A stretch of 64,000 nt of DNA, taken from the NCBI GenBank assembly GCA_031556035.1, contig JAVBTT010000024.1:1-64000 (forward strand), in the 5' to 3' direction. The position numbers were made by a program, and so were the translations under genes. Of the stretch, positions 15,824-26,444 are shown piece by piece. Source of the DNA: JAVBTT01 sp031556035. GTDB lineage: Bacteria; Bacillota; Clostridia; Oscillospirales; UBA929. The notes beneath the pieces were generated by a model. The model made no database searches, was not told the DNA's origin, and saw nothing but the letters and a program-made list of their open reading frames with translations. Positions within the stretch are counted from its first letter, which is position 1; every line of letters starts with the position of its first letter.

Positions 15824-16801
15824 ATGGCGCTCATAATAACAGGCCCGCTGGTCGATATGCATGTGCATCTGAGAGAGCCCGGCCAGACGCACAAGGAGAC
15901 TATAGCCTCAGGTACCCGCGCCGCTCTGCGCGGAGGCTTCGGGGCCGTGCTCGCAATGCCGAACACCGCCCCGCCTGTCGACTCGCCCGAGCTGGTCAAA
16001 TGGGTGCTGGACAGAGCCGCCGAGACCGGAAGCGCCAGGGTTTTGGTCGCCGCCGCCATAACCGCGGGGCAGAAGGGCGAGGTGCTGACCGATTTCGCCG
16101 CTCTCAAGGCCGCGGGCGCGACCGCGCTGAGCGACGACGGGGTGCCTGTGCTGGATCGTGAGCTGATGCGCCGGGCGATGCTTGAGGCCCGCCGGGTCGG
16201 GCTTCCCATATTGTCTCACTGCGAGCCGGAGACTGAGCTTGCCGCGCGGGACGCGGAGCTTGCAGCCGAGACGGGCTGCCCTGTCCATATCTGCCATGTC
16301 AGCCGAAGGGCCACCGTGGAGGCCATACGCGCCGCCAAGTCCGCCGGGGCGCCGGTCACCGCCGAGACCTGCCCGCACTATATGGTTGCATGGGCCGAGG
16401 GGAAAATGAATCCGCCGCTGGCGTCCCCCGACGATGTTGAAGCGGTTCTGGAGGGGCTTTGCGACGGCACGCTGGACGCGATATCCACCGATCACGCCCC
16501 TCACACGGCTCAGGAAAAGGCGTCCGCCAGCCCTCCCAACGGGGTGATCGGACTGGAGACGGCGCTGGCCGTGGCCCTGATGTCGCTTGTTCACACCGGC
16601 AGGGCTTCCAGCGAAAGGCTTTGGGAGCTGATGCGGGACAATCCCGCGAGGATATTGGGGATAACGCCGCCCAAGGGCAAGCTGGTTATGGACACGGAGC
16701 GGGAATGGACAGCGGAGAATTTTCAGTCGCTCTCCTCCAACACCCCGTTTGCCGGCAAAATTTTGAAAGGAGCTGTTATTTCATGTCGGTTGACAGACTG
16801 A
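15824..16801 (+). CDS. pyrC: Dihydroorotase, unusually short
   Basis: 325 residues. It should interconvert carbamoyl-aspartate and dihydroorotate in UMP synthesis. Metal-site motifs of type I dihydroorotase are present: H13-V-H15 with R17 (DMHVHLREPG), AMPNTAPPVD, Asp in LSDDGVP, His in LSHCE, His in HICHVS, and Asp in STDHAPHT. Family members are about 420-430 residues. This one lacks the N-terminal beta domain of about 45 residues, starting almost at the HxH strand. It also lacks about 25 residues after SHCE and several near KMNPPL. The RBS is GGAGGT. It heads pyrC-pyrF-orf-pyrK-pyrD, and its stop overlaps the pyrF start by 19 bases. Context and intact catalytic residues favour activity. 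Confidence 0.88.
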   Translation: MALIITGPLVDMHVHLREPGQTHKETIASGTRAALRGGFGAVLAMPNTAPPVDSPELVKWVLDRAAETGSARVLVAAAITAGQKGEVLTDFAALKAAGATALSDDGVPVLDRELMRRAMLEARRVGLPILSHCEPETELAARDAELAAETGCPVHICHVSRRATVEAIRAAKSAGAPVTAETCPHYMVAWAEGKMNPPLASPDDVEAVLEGLCDGTLDAISTDHAPHTAQEKASASPPNGVIGLETALAVALMSLVHTGRASSERLWELMRDNPARILGITPPKGKLVMDTEREWTAENFQSLSSNTPFAGKILKGAVISCRLTD

Positions 16802-17706
16802 TTGAAGCCGTGGCACGGCTGAAAAACCCAGCCGTGATGGGCCTCGACCCGCGCCCCGATCTGGTTCCGCCCGAGATCATGGACAGGCACATTCGCGAGA
16901 AGGGCGAGACGCTGGAATCCGCCGCCGCCGCCTTTCTGGAGTTCAATCTTGAGCTTCTTGAGCTGGCGAGCGGAATAATCCCAGCCGTAAAGCCGCAGCT
17001 CGCCTGCTATGAGGCGCTTGGCCCGTCGGGCATGGCGGCGCTCAGAGAGACGCTGCTGCGAGCCCGCGACATGGGCTTTTACGTCATCGCGGACGCGAAG
17101 CGCGGGGATATCGGCTCCACGGCGCAGGATTACAGCGCCGCCTACCTCGGGCGCGTAAAAATTGGCTCTGCCGAGTTTGAGCCATTTCCGGCGGACGCGA
17201 TGACGGTCAACCCCTACCTGGGCTCGGACAATTTGAATCAGTTTCTGGAGGACTGCAAGCGCTACGGCAAGATGGTATTTGTGCTGTGCAAGACCTCCAA
17301 CAAATCCTCGGTCGAGCTCCAGGAGCTTCCGGCGGGAGACCGCCAGCTTTACAGGGTGGTCGCGGAGCAGTGCGAGCGGGCGGGCGATGCTCTGCCAGGC
17401 AAAAACGGCTACACCTCTGTCGGGATGGTGGTGGGGGCGACCCATCCGATCCAGCTCCGCAGGCTGAGGGATCGTTTCCCGTCCATATACTTCCTTGTGC
17501 CGGGCTACGGGGCGCAGGGGGGCAGCGCGGACGACGTTGCGGACGCGTTTGACAAATACGGGCGCGGCGCGATTGTGAACAGCTCAAGGGGACTGATCGG
17601 AGCCTGGCAGAAGCGCCCGGACATGGCCTGGAAGGACGCGGTCGCCGCAGCGATTGAGGACATGCGCGGCGCGCTGCGCAGGGCTGTTCCGGGGGGCTTT
17701 GTCTGA
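16783..17706 (+). CDS. pyrF: Orotidine 5'-phosphate decarboxylase, type 2
   Basis: 307 residues from ATG 16783, with GAAAGGAGC 9 bases upstream inside pyrC. It makes UMP from OMP. Motifs: AVMGLDPRPDLVP near the N-terminus, KPQLACYEALGPSG, the catalytic Lys/Asp array DAKRGDIGSTAQDYS, MTVNPYLGSDNL, and VGATHP. The length of about 300 and the RGDIGST motif fit the longer PyrF subfamily found in Clostridia and Mycobacterium rather than the 230-residue form. It is followed after one base by the small membrane protein gene. Confidence 0.93.
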   Translation: MSVDRLIEAVARLKNPAVMGLDPRPDLVPPEIMDRHIREKGETLESAAAAFLEFNLELLELASGIIPAVKPQLACYEALGPSGMAALRETLLRARDMGFYVIADAKRGDIGSTAQDYSAAYLGRVKIGSAEFEPFPADAMTVNPYLGSDNLNQFLEDCKRYGKMVFVLCKTSNKSSVELQELPAGDRQLYRVVAEQCERAGDALPGKNGYTSVGMVVGATHPIQLRRLRDRFPSIYFLVPGYGAQGGSADDVADAFDKYGRGAIVNSSRGLIGAWQKRPDMAWKDAVAAAIEDMRGALRRAVPGGFV

Positions 17707-17707
17707 T

Positions 17708-17914
17708 ATGGGGTGCGTCCTGTGGCCGCTTAAGCTGATATGGGGCTTCTTCGGGTTTCTGCTGGGAGTTCTGGGGAGGATACTCTGCGCCGTGCTCGGC
17801 TTTGTGCTTGTGGTCGTCGGAATTGTGCTGTGCATAACGGTCATAGGTGTTTTCGCCGGCGCTCCAATCATCATGTTCGGCCTGCTGATGATGGTTAAAT
17901 CGATATTCCCATAA
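17708..17914 (+). CDS. Small hydrophobic membrane protein in the pyr cluster
   Basis: 68 residues starting MGCVLWPLKLIWGFFGFLLG, almost entirely hydrophobic, with two likely transmembrane helices (about 8-30 and 33-62). The ATG lies one base after the pyrF stop, and a GGGGGG stretch inside pyrF can act as RBS. I do not recognise the family. It may be a small integral membrane protein cotranscribed with the pyr genes, with no known role in pyrimidine synthesis. Confidence 0.6.
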   Translation: MGCVLWPLKLIWGFFGFLLGVLGRILCAVLGFVLVVVGIVLCITVIGVFAGAPIIMFGLLMMVKSIFP

Positions 17915-17940
17915 ATGATAAGCACTCTCAGCAATGGGAA

Positions 17941-17958
17941 ATTGCATTTTTATTGCAT
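17941..17958. promoter_or_regulatory. ARG-box-like sequence before pyrK
   Basis: ATTGCATTTTTATTGCAT lies 12 bases before the pyrK ATG. It matches the argG-promoter ARG box (22560-22576) in its first 14 bases, and its complement resembles the Bacillus AhrC/ArgR consensus ATGAATAAAAATGCA apart from one inserted base. It is itself an imperfect dyad (ATTGCAT at one end, ATTGCAT at the other). Binding by ArgR is inference. Confidence 0.4.
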
Positions 17959-17970
17959 ATGAGGTGAAAT

Positions 17971-18696
17971 ATGTTATCCACCGTGCTGTCCTGTGCGCGT
18001 ATTGTCGCGCACACATTCGACCTGCGCATAAGCTTTGAGGGAGCGGTAGCCCGTCCCGGGCAGTTTTTGCACATAAAATGCGGGCACAGCCGCCTTTTGC
18101 GCCGTCCTATAAGCCTTTGCGGCGTTGAGGACAGAGTCGCGAGGCTTGTTTTCGCGGTAAAGGGCGACGGGACGCGCTGGCTTGCCGGACGCAAGCCCGG
18201 GGATTCACTTGACGTGATGGGGCCGCTCGGGAACGGCTTTGAGCCGATTGACGACGCTCCCGTCCTGCTTGTCGGAGGGGGAATCGGTGTGCCTCCGCTG
18301 CTGTTTGCAGCAAAAGCCGCGAAAGCCGAAACTCACGCGCTGCTTGGCTTTCGCTCATCCGAACATGTTTGTCTGGCCAGTGAATTCCCATCAATGACGC
18401 TCTTTACCGACGACGGCAGCGCCGGAATACATGGTTACCCACATAATGAACTGATGAAGCTTCTCGATAGTGGGAAATGGGGCTCGGTTTTTGCCTGCGG
18501 GCCCCATCCTCTCCTTCGTTCCGCCGCGAAAATATGCGCCGAGGCGGGTGTGGCGTGCTTTGTGTCCATGGAGGAACGCATGGGCTGCGGCACGGGGGCC
18601 TGTCTCGTCTGCGCGTGCGCGGTCGGGGGGACTTACAGGCGAGTGTGCAGGGACGGCCCTGTATTCAACGCGGCGGAGGTGAACTGGAATGGCTGA
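17971..18696 (+). CDS. pyrK: Dihydroorotate dehydrogenase B, electron-transfer subunit
   Basis: 241 residues. PyrK carries FAD and a 2Fe-2S cluster and passes electrons from dihydroorotate oxidation in PyrD to NAD+. An FAD-binding barrel (about 1-95) contains RRPISLCG. An NAD-binding domain follows (VLLVGGGIGVPPLLFAAKA, then FACGPHPLL). The C-terminal cluster ligands are Cys206, Cys211, Cys214 and Cys226 (MGCGTGACLVCACAV...VCRDGP). The RBS is GAGGTGA. It overlaps pyrD by 8 bases, as expected for the heterotetrameric class 1B enzyme. Confidence 0.94.
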   Translation: MLSTVLSCARIVAHTFDLRISFEGAVARPGQFLHIKCGHSRLLRRPISLCGVEDRVARLVFAVKGDGTRWLAGRKPGDSLDVMGPLGNGFEPIDDAPVLLVGGGIGVPPLLFAAKAAKAETHALLGFRSSEHVCLASEFPSMTLFTDDGSAGIHGYPHNELMKLLDSGKWGSVFACGPHPLLRSAAKICAEAGVACFVSMEERMGCGTGACLVCACAVGGTYRRVCRDGPVFNAAEVNWNG

Positions 18697-19606
18697 CATG
18701 AGAGTGAATATTGCCGGGGTAACGCTGAAAAACCCGATTGTCGCCGTCTCCGGAACCTTCGGCTTCGGGCGTGAGTACGATGAGTATTTCGACATCTCAC
18801 GGCTGGGGGGGATCTGCGTAAAGGGGCTGACGCTTCGCCAGCGCGACGGGAATCCGCCTCCGCGCATCGCGGAGACTCCGTCCGGCTGCCTGAACAGCGT
18901 GGGCCTGCAAAACCCCGGCATTGAGGCGTTTCTGCGCGACGAGCTTCCTTTTTTGAGGCTGCGGGACGTCGCCGTGATTGCGAATATCTCTGGCAACACT
19001 ATTGAGGAATATGCCGAAATGGCAAGGCTCCTTGGCAGCGCAGCCGATATCATAGAGGTCAACATCTCCTGCCCCAACATACATGAGGGCGGGCTGAACT
19101 TTGGCGCGACCGAGCGCGGCGCGGCCTGCGTGACCGAGGCTGTTGCTAAAAACGCGAAGACGCCCGTTATGGTCAAGCTCTCCCCGAATGTGACCGATAT
19201 CGCCTCAATCGCCCGCGCCTGTGACTCAAGCGGCGCCGACGCGCTGTCCCTCATCAACACTCTGCTGGGCATGCGCATTGACACCGAGACCCGCCGTCCT
19301 GTGCTTCGCAATAACATCGGGGGCCTGTCAGGCCCGGCCGTGCTGCCGGTCGCCCTGCGCGCGGTGTGGCAGGTATCAACGGCGGTGAAGCTGCCAATCC
19401 TAGGCATGGGCGGGGTTTCAACCCCCGGGGACGCTGTCGAAATGCTGCTGGCCGGGGCGAGCGCCGTAGGGGTGGGCACCGCGATGTTTGCCGATCCGTA
19501 TGCGCCGATGAAAATTCTGCACGGGCTTGAGCAGTACGCGGATTCGCGCGGCGTTGGAGCGATATCTGCGCTCACCGGAGCCGTGAAAACCTGGGGGTCG
19601 CCATGA
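18689..19606 (+). CDS. pyrD: Dihydroorotate dehydrogenase class 1B, catalytic subunit
   Basis: 305 residues, FMN-binding TIM barrel. It oxidises dihydroorotate to orotate with NAD+ through PyrK. Motifs: VSGTFGFGREY, KGLTLRQRDGN, NSVGLQNPG, catalytic base Cys128 in VNISCPNIHEGG, VKLSPNVTDI, NTLLGMRID, GGLSGPAV, and GMGGVSTPGDAVEMLLAGASAVGVGTA. Full length for class 1. The stop overlaps the start of the phosphatase/GNAT fusion gene by 4 bases (ATGA), so the cluster continues as one operon. Confidence 0.95.
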   Translation: MADMRVNIAGVTLKNPIVAVSGTFGFGREYDEYFDISRLGGICVKGLTLRQRDGNPPPRIAETPSGCLNSVGLQNPGIEAFLRDELPFLRLRDVAVIANISGNTIEEYAEMARLLGSAADIIEVNISCPNIHEGGLNFGATERGAACVTEAVAKNAKTPVMVKLSPNVTDIASIARACDSSGADALSLINTLLGMRIDTETRRPVLRNNIGGLSGPAVLPVALRAVWQVSTAVKLPILGMGGVSTPGDAVEMLLAGASAVGVGTAMFADPYAPMKILHGLEQYADSRGVGAISALTGAVKTWGSP

Positions 19607-20730
19607 CAAGGCTCTACATCATACGGCACGCCGAGGCCGAGGGAAACCTGTACCGCCGCTGCCACGGCCAGTACGACGGAAAAATCACCGAAAACGGCCA
19701 TGAGCAGATTGCCCTGCTGCGAGGCCGCTGCGCGGATTTACAGGTGGACGCGCTCTATTCAAGCGACCTGTCGCGCACCAGGGCGACAGCAGGAGCGCTA
19801 GCCCGGCCCGGACTTGCGCTCAACACCCGCCCCGGCCTGCGCGAGATCGGGCTGGGCGTCTGGGAGGATATGCCCTGGGGGCAGGTTACGCGCGAGTACC
19901 CCGAGCAGTACGAGGCGTTTTCCAGAGGCTTCGGATTCAAGCTCAAAGGGGCTGAGACCTGCGAGAGGGTGCGGGAGCGCATGCTGAACGAGGTTAGCGC
20001 TATCGCGGCCGCCCATCCGGGGAAAACGGTTGCCGTTGTGTCGCATGGCATGGCGATAAGGCTGCTGCTTTGTGCGCTGGCCGGCCTGCCCATTGAGGAT
20101 ACCGTGAAAACCCCGCATGTGGACAATGCGTCAATGACTGAGATATTTTGGGGCAAGAGCCTGGAGATAGTCAGCTTGGGCGAGAGTGACTATCTGGGCG
20201 GCCTCTCCACCTTTCGCCGACAGAGCTGGTGGCGCGGGGGCGACCATCCTCCGGATGTAAACCTCTGGTTCCGAGCTCCCGTATTTCCCAAGGATACCGC
20301 GATAGTCATGGCTCTGAAGCGCGAGGCTTGGATGTCTGTTTACCACACCACGGAGGGCTTCGACGGCGCCATGATGGAGTCCGAGCTGCTGGGTCATGCG
20401 GCGCTCGACCCGCTCGCCGTCCGGGTGGCGATGCTCGGGGAAGGCGAGGCGGGGCTTTTGCAGTTGGCGCCGGACGCGGAATGTGCGCCCGACGAGCGCC
20501 ATATCTCACTGTTTTATCTGCGCGAGGAGCTCTGCAACCGGGGGCTGGGCGCGCAGCTGCTCGGAGAAGCGGTCTCTGCCGCCAGAAAAGCCGGAAAATC
20601 CGCGCTCAGACTTCGGGTATGGGAAAAAAACGTACGCGCACTGGCGTTTTATACCAAGCACGGCTTCAGGCAGAGGGATATACAGCAGGGGATGTTCGGA
20701 AATCTGCTGATTTTGCGCAAGGAGATATAA
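19603..20730 (+). CDS. Histidine phosphatase / GNAT acetyltransferase fusion
   Basis: 375 residues. Residues 1-205 are a phosphoglycerate-mutase-like histidine phosphatase: catalytic RHA near residue 8 (LYIIRHAEAEGN), TENGHEQ, SSDLSRTRATA, and the second His in VVSHGMAIRLLL. Residues about 225-375 are a GNAT acetyltransferase with the acetyl-CoA loop RNLGAQ-like NRGLGAQLLGEAV and the C-terminal LRVWEKNVRALAFYTKHGF. Such two-domain proteins occur in Clostridia, but substrates are not established. Translation is coupled to pyrD by an ATGA overlap, and the next gene starts directly at its stop. A link to nucleotide metabolism is suggested only by position. Confidence 0.85.
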   Translation: MTRLYIIRHAEAEGNLYRRCHGQYDGKITENGHEQIALLRGRCADLQVDALYSSDLSRTRATAGALARPGLALNTRPGLREIGLGVWEDMPWGQVTREYPEQYEAFSRGFGFKLKGAETCERVRERMLNEVSAIAAAHPGKTVAVVSHGMAIRLLLCALAGLPIEDTVKTPHVDNASMTEIFWGKSLEIVSLGESDYLGGLSTFRRQSWWRGGDHPPDVNLWFRAPVFPKDTAIVMALKREAWMSVYHTTEGFDGAMMESELLGHAALDPLAVRVAMLGEGEAGLLQLAPDAECAPDERHISLFYLREELCNRGLGAQLLGEAVSAARKAGKSALRLRVWEKNVRALAFYTKHGFRQRDIQQGMFGNLLILRKEI

Positions 20731-22551
20731 GTGCTTATTTTTGACGGTTCGGTTCAGGCGGATTTCCTTCTCGTGACGGGTGACGCGTATGTCGACCACC
20801 CGAGCTTCGGCGCGGCGATTATAGCGCGCGTTGTGGAGGGTGCGGGCTTTTCGGTAGCGGTGCTGTCCCAGCCCCGCTGGGACGGTACGGAGGATTTTCT
20901 CGCGTTTCAGCGGCCGAGACTGGGGCTGCTGGTCACGTCCGGCAATATCGACTCAATGGTCTCGCACTACACCGCCGCCAAAAAGCGCCGCTCGGAGGAC
21001 GTGTACTCCCCCGGCGGCGTCCCCGGCAAGCGCCCCGACCGCGCCTGCATCGTTTACGCGAGTCTCGCCAAGTCCGCATTTCCAGGCCTGCCCGTGATCA
21101 TGGGCGGGCTGGAGGCATCTCTCCGGCGTTTTGCGCACTATGACTTTTGGGATGACCGGGTGCGCCGCTCGATTCTGTTTGATGCAAAGGCCGATCTGAT
21201 TGTCTACGGCATGGGCGAGCGGGCAATCCGTGAGGCCGCCGCGAGGCTCAATTCCGGGCTGCCTCTGGACGGCATACCCGGTACTTGCCGCGCCTCCAAA
21301 ACGCTGCCGGAAGGCGCCGCCGTCTGCCCCTCCTTTGAGGAGGTCAGGGATAACAAACGCGCCTACGCCGAGGCCACAGCGCTGCAATACGCCGAGCACG
21401 ACCCGGTGCGCGGAAAAATCCTGGCGCAGAAGCACGGAAGCCGGTTCCTCGTCTGCGAAAAGCCGGCCGCGCCGCTGAGCACGCGGGAGATGGACGAGGT
21501 GTACGCTCTGCCGTTTACCAGAAAGCCGATCCCGGAGGCGGACATCCCCGCCACCCGTGAGGTGCAGTTCTCGCTGACGCACAACCGCGGCTGCTTCGGC
21601 GGCTGCCATTTTTGCGCTCTGGCCTTCCATCAGGGGCGCATGATTTCTACCAGAAGTGAGGAATCGCTCATAAGGGAGGCAGAAATCCTTGTAGAAGCCC
21701 GTGATTTCAAGGGCTACATCCACGACGTCGGCGGCCCCACCGCCAACATGCGCCATCCGTCCTGCCGCGAGCAGCAGGGACGCGGTATGTGTAAGCGCAA
21801 TTGCCTGACGCCAAAGCCCTGCCCCAAGCTTGACACGTCGCACAGGGATTATCTGCGCCTTCTGCGCCGCCTGCGCGCTCTGCCGGGGATCAAAAAGGTA
21901 TTCGTACGCTCTGGGATACGCTTCGACTATCTGATGCTGGACCAGTCCGGAGCCTGCTTTGCCGAGCTGGTTGAGCACCACATCTCGGGGCAGCTCAAGG
22001 TCGCGCCAGAGCACTGCGTCGACGGGGTGCTGGATCTGATGGGCAAGCCCCGCTGGGAAACCTTCCTGAAATTTGAAACGCTGTATCAACGGCTTAACAA
22101 GCGGGCGGGCAAGCAGCAGTACCTGGTGCCCTATCTGATATCCTCGCACCCGGGCTCGACGCTGGCCGACGCGGTGAAGCTGGCCGAGACTCTGCACCGC
22201 ATGGGGCGCAGGGTGGAGCAGGTGCAGGACTTTTACCCGACTCCTGGTACGATATCCACCTGCATGTACCATACGGGCATCAACCCGCTCAGCGGACAGC
22301 CCGTATACGTGCCAAAAACACCGAGGGAAAAGGCTATGCAGCGTGCGTTGCTGCAATGGTCCAACTCCAAAAACCGGGGCTTGGTGGAGGCCGCGCTTAG
22401 GGAAGCAGGCCGCGAGGATTTGATCGGCTACGGCAAGGGCTGCCTGATACGCCCTCGAGGGAGGCCTACCGCTGACGGGGCGAAAAGGAAAGCAGCTTCC
22501 CCGGCGAAGGGGGAGCAAGTCCGGCACAAGAAAAAATTATTGCATAAATAA
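20731..22551 (+). CDS. YgiQ-family radical SAM protein
   Basis: 606 residues from a GTG directly after the previous stop (TAAGTG), with AAGGAG as RBS. The N-terminal segment FLLVTGDAYVDHPSFGAAIIARV is characteristic of the YgiQ family (UPF0313). The 4Fe-4S radical SAM motif is Cys288-x3-Cys292-x2-Cys295 (CFGGCHFCAL). Further conserved blocks are HDVGGPTANMR, CPKLDTSHRDY, VRSGIRFDYLM, LKVAPEH, and VQDFYPTPGT. The C-terminal tail is Lys/Arg-rich. The reaction is unknown for the family. It lies last in the pyr-linked run, and its stop overlaps the first ARG-box-like sequence of argG. Confidence 0.9.
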   Translation: MLIFDGSVQADFLLVTGDAYVDHPSFGAAIIARVVEGAGFSVAVLSQPRWDGTEDFLAFQRPRLGLLVTSGNIDSMVSHYTAAKKRRSEDVYSPGGVPGKRPDRACIVYASLAKSAFPGLPVIMGGLEASLRRFAHYDFWDDRVRRSILFDAKADLIVYGMGERAIREAAARLNSGLPLDGIPGTCRASKTLPEGAAVCPSFEEVRDNKRAYAEATALQYAEHDPVRGKILAQKHGSRFLVCEKPAAPLSTREMDEVYALPFTRKPIPEADIPATREVQFSLTHNRGCFGGCHFCALAFHQGRMISTRSEESLIREAEILVEARDFKGYIHDVGGPTANMRHPSCREQQGRGMCKRNCLTPKPCPKLDTSHRDYLRLLRRLRALPGIKKVFVRSGIRFDYLMLDQSGACFAELVEHHISGQLKVAPEHCVDGVLDLMGKPRWETFLKFETLYQRLNKRAGKQQYLVPYLISSHPGSTLADAVKLAETLHRMGRRVEQVQDFYPTPGTISTCMYHTGINPLSGQPVYVPKTPREKAMQRALLQWSNSKNRGLVEAALREAGREDLIGYGKGCLIRPRGRPTADGAKRKAASPAKGEQVRHKKKLLHK

Positions 22552-22576
22552 AACTTGGTATTGCATTTTTATTCAC
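22539..22576 (+). promoter_or_regulatory. Tandem ARG-box-like operators at argG
   Basis: ATTGCATTTTTATTCAC at 22560-22576 reads GTGAATAAAAATGCAAT on the other strand, an excellent match to the AhrC/ArgR ARG-box consensus of Bacillus. A weaker related sequence, ATTGCATAAATAAAAC, lies at 22539-22554. The main box overlaps the -35 element, so arginine-dependent repression by ArgR is the likely logic. AAATAAAACTTG occurs as an exact direct repeat at 22546-22557 and 22591-22602, 45 bases apart. Confidence 0.7.
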
Positions 22577-22589
22577 AAAGTGTTATTAT
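22561..22589 (+). promoter_or_regulatory. Sigma-A-type promoter of argG
   Basis: TTGCAT (22561-22566), a 17-base spacer and TATTAT (22584-22589). The predicted start site is near 22596, just before a GAGGAG RBS and the ATG at 22619. Confidence 0.7.
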
Positions 22590-22618
22590 CAAATAAAACT
22601 TGTGAGGAGTATAACGCC

Positions 22619-23826
<1,208 letters not shown>

Positions 23827-23830
<4 letters not shown>

Positions 23831-23913
23831 GGACGCCCCCTTGGGCTTCCCGCCGTTCTTTTATTTTTTATAAATTTTGGGGCGCGAGGGCGGCGTCCCC
23901 TACCGTCAACCGA
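23827..23913. repeat. Repeat family D, copy D1
   Basis: GTAGGGACGCC at the left and GGCGTCCCCTAC at the right are near-perfect inverted termini around an AT-rich centre (TTCTTTTATTTTTTAT). The argG stop codon TAG lies within the left end. A related copy occurs in opposite orientation at 56735-56818. It separates argG from argH and could form a long hairpin in the mRNA. Confidence 0.6.
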
Positions 23914-23929
23914 AAAGGAGACGCACACA

Positions 23930-25305
<1,376 letters not shown>

Positions 25306-25309
<4 letters not shown>

Positions 25310-26193
25310 TTTCAGTATTCATCGACGGCCGGGAGGGTACCACCGGCCTGCAAATAGAGGAGCGTCTGAGGAATACGCCCGGCGTGAGGCTTCTAGACAT
25401 CGCGCCGGAGCTGCGCAAGGACGAAAGCGAGCGAAAAAGGCTTCTGAATCAGGCGGACTGCGTTTTTCTGTGCCTTCCTGACGCAGCGGCGCGTCAGGCT
25501 GTCTCGTTTGTGGAGAACCCTTCAACCGTGGTCATCGACGCCTCCACGGCGCACCGGACCGATCCGGCCTGGGCGTACGGCTTTCCAGAGCTTTCGCCCG
25601 CGCACGAGGAAGCGGTGAGGACATCGATGCGCATCGCGGTGCCGGGCTGCCACGCCAGCGGCTTTTGCGCGATTGTTTATCCTCTGGTTTCGCGCGGAGC
25701 GATTTCCCCCGACGCCCGGCTGACCTGCACATCTTTAAGCGGCTACAGCGGCGGAGGCAAGGCCATGATTGCCTCATACGAGGGCGAAAACCCGCCGCGC
25801 GGCGCCCGCCCCTACGCGCTGGGGCTGACCCACAAGCACCTGCCTGAGATGACGTCGGTGTGCGGGCTTGAGTATCCGCCGGTTTTTCAGCCTATTGTCG
25901 CGCCGGTGCGGCAGGGAATGCTGGTCTCGGTTCCGCTGTTTATTGACGCGGAGTTTATACACAGCGTTTTGGAAAGCCACTATGCGCACGGCGGCAATGT
26001 GGCAGTGATGCCGCTGGGCGAGTCTCCCGACGGTTCGGTCATGGAGATGGAGGCCTTGAACGGCACGGACAGGCTGGAGATTTACGTTTTCGGGCATTCG
26101 ACGCAGGCGCTTGTGATGGCAAAGCTCGACAACCTGGGCAAGGGAGCCTCCGGCGCGGCGGCGCAGTGCATGAAGCTGAGGTTTGGGCTGTAG
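25306..26193 (+). CDS. argC: N-acetyl-gamma-glutamyl-phosphate reductase, short (type 2) form
   Basis: 295 residues. It reduces N-acetylglutamyl phosphate to the semialdehyde with NADPH. The N-terminus ISVFIDGREGTTGLQIEERL is the Rossmann segment of the shorter ArgC subfamily. The active-site Cys115 lies in VPGCHASGF. Further blocks: DASTAHRTDPAWAYGFPEL, SGYSGGGK, LTHKHLPEM, and GMLVSVPLF. ATGA overlap with argH. The stop TAG at 26191-26193 is followed at once by a family C element, which splits the operon from argJ. Confidence 0.93.
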
Positions 26194-26371
26194 GAAGAGC
26201 GGAGCCCCCGCGTGTGAGCAAAAATCCTAGGAGCGATTGCAAGATTGCGACGACGGATTTTTGCGAACTGCGCGAAGAATCCGGCTGGAGCCCGCCAAAG
26301 GCGGGCGAAGGCGGATTTGGAGCGCAAGCGGGGGCGGGAGCTTGACATCATCGAAGAGCGGAGCCGGGCGG
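26194..26371 (+). repeat. Structured repeat family C, copy C2, inside the arg operon
   Basis: It begins GAAGAGCGGAGCC immediately after the argC stop and ends GGGAGCTTGACA at 26347. A second 5' copy, GAAGAGCGGAGCCGGGCGG, follows at 26353-26371. Stems: P1 GCCCCCGC (26204-26211) with GCGGGGGC (26328-26335); P2 GCAAAAATCC (26218-26227) with GGATTTTTGC (26255-26264); P3 GCCCGCC/GGCGGGC (26290-26306). The stems are different from those of C1 and C4 yet fully paired. Confidence 0.75.
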
Positions 26372-26444
26372 CGTTCGGACTCCGCCGTCAGACGGCTTAC
26401 CTGGGCATATGAGTTTTACGCTTTGGAAAGGTACGGGCATAAAT

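Noticed and set aside
18391..19701. 436-codon minus-strand frame across pyrK-pyrD
   Set aside because: The plus-strand genes are certain from motifs. The minus frame spans two genes and has no domain.
20953..22527. 524-codon open frame antisense to the YgiQ-type gene
   Set aside because: The YgiQ frame has the radical SAM motif and family blocks. The antisense frame has no recognisable motif and no ribosome binding site.
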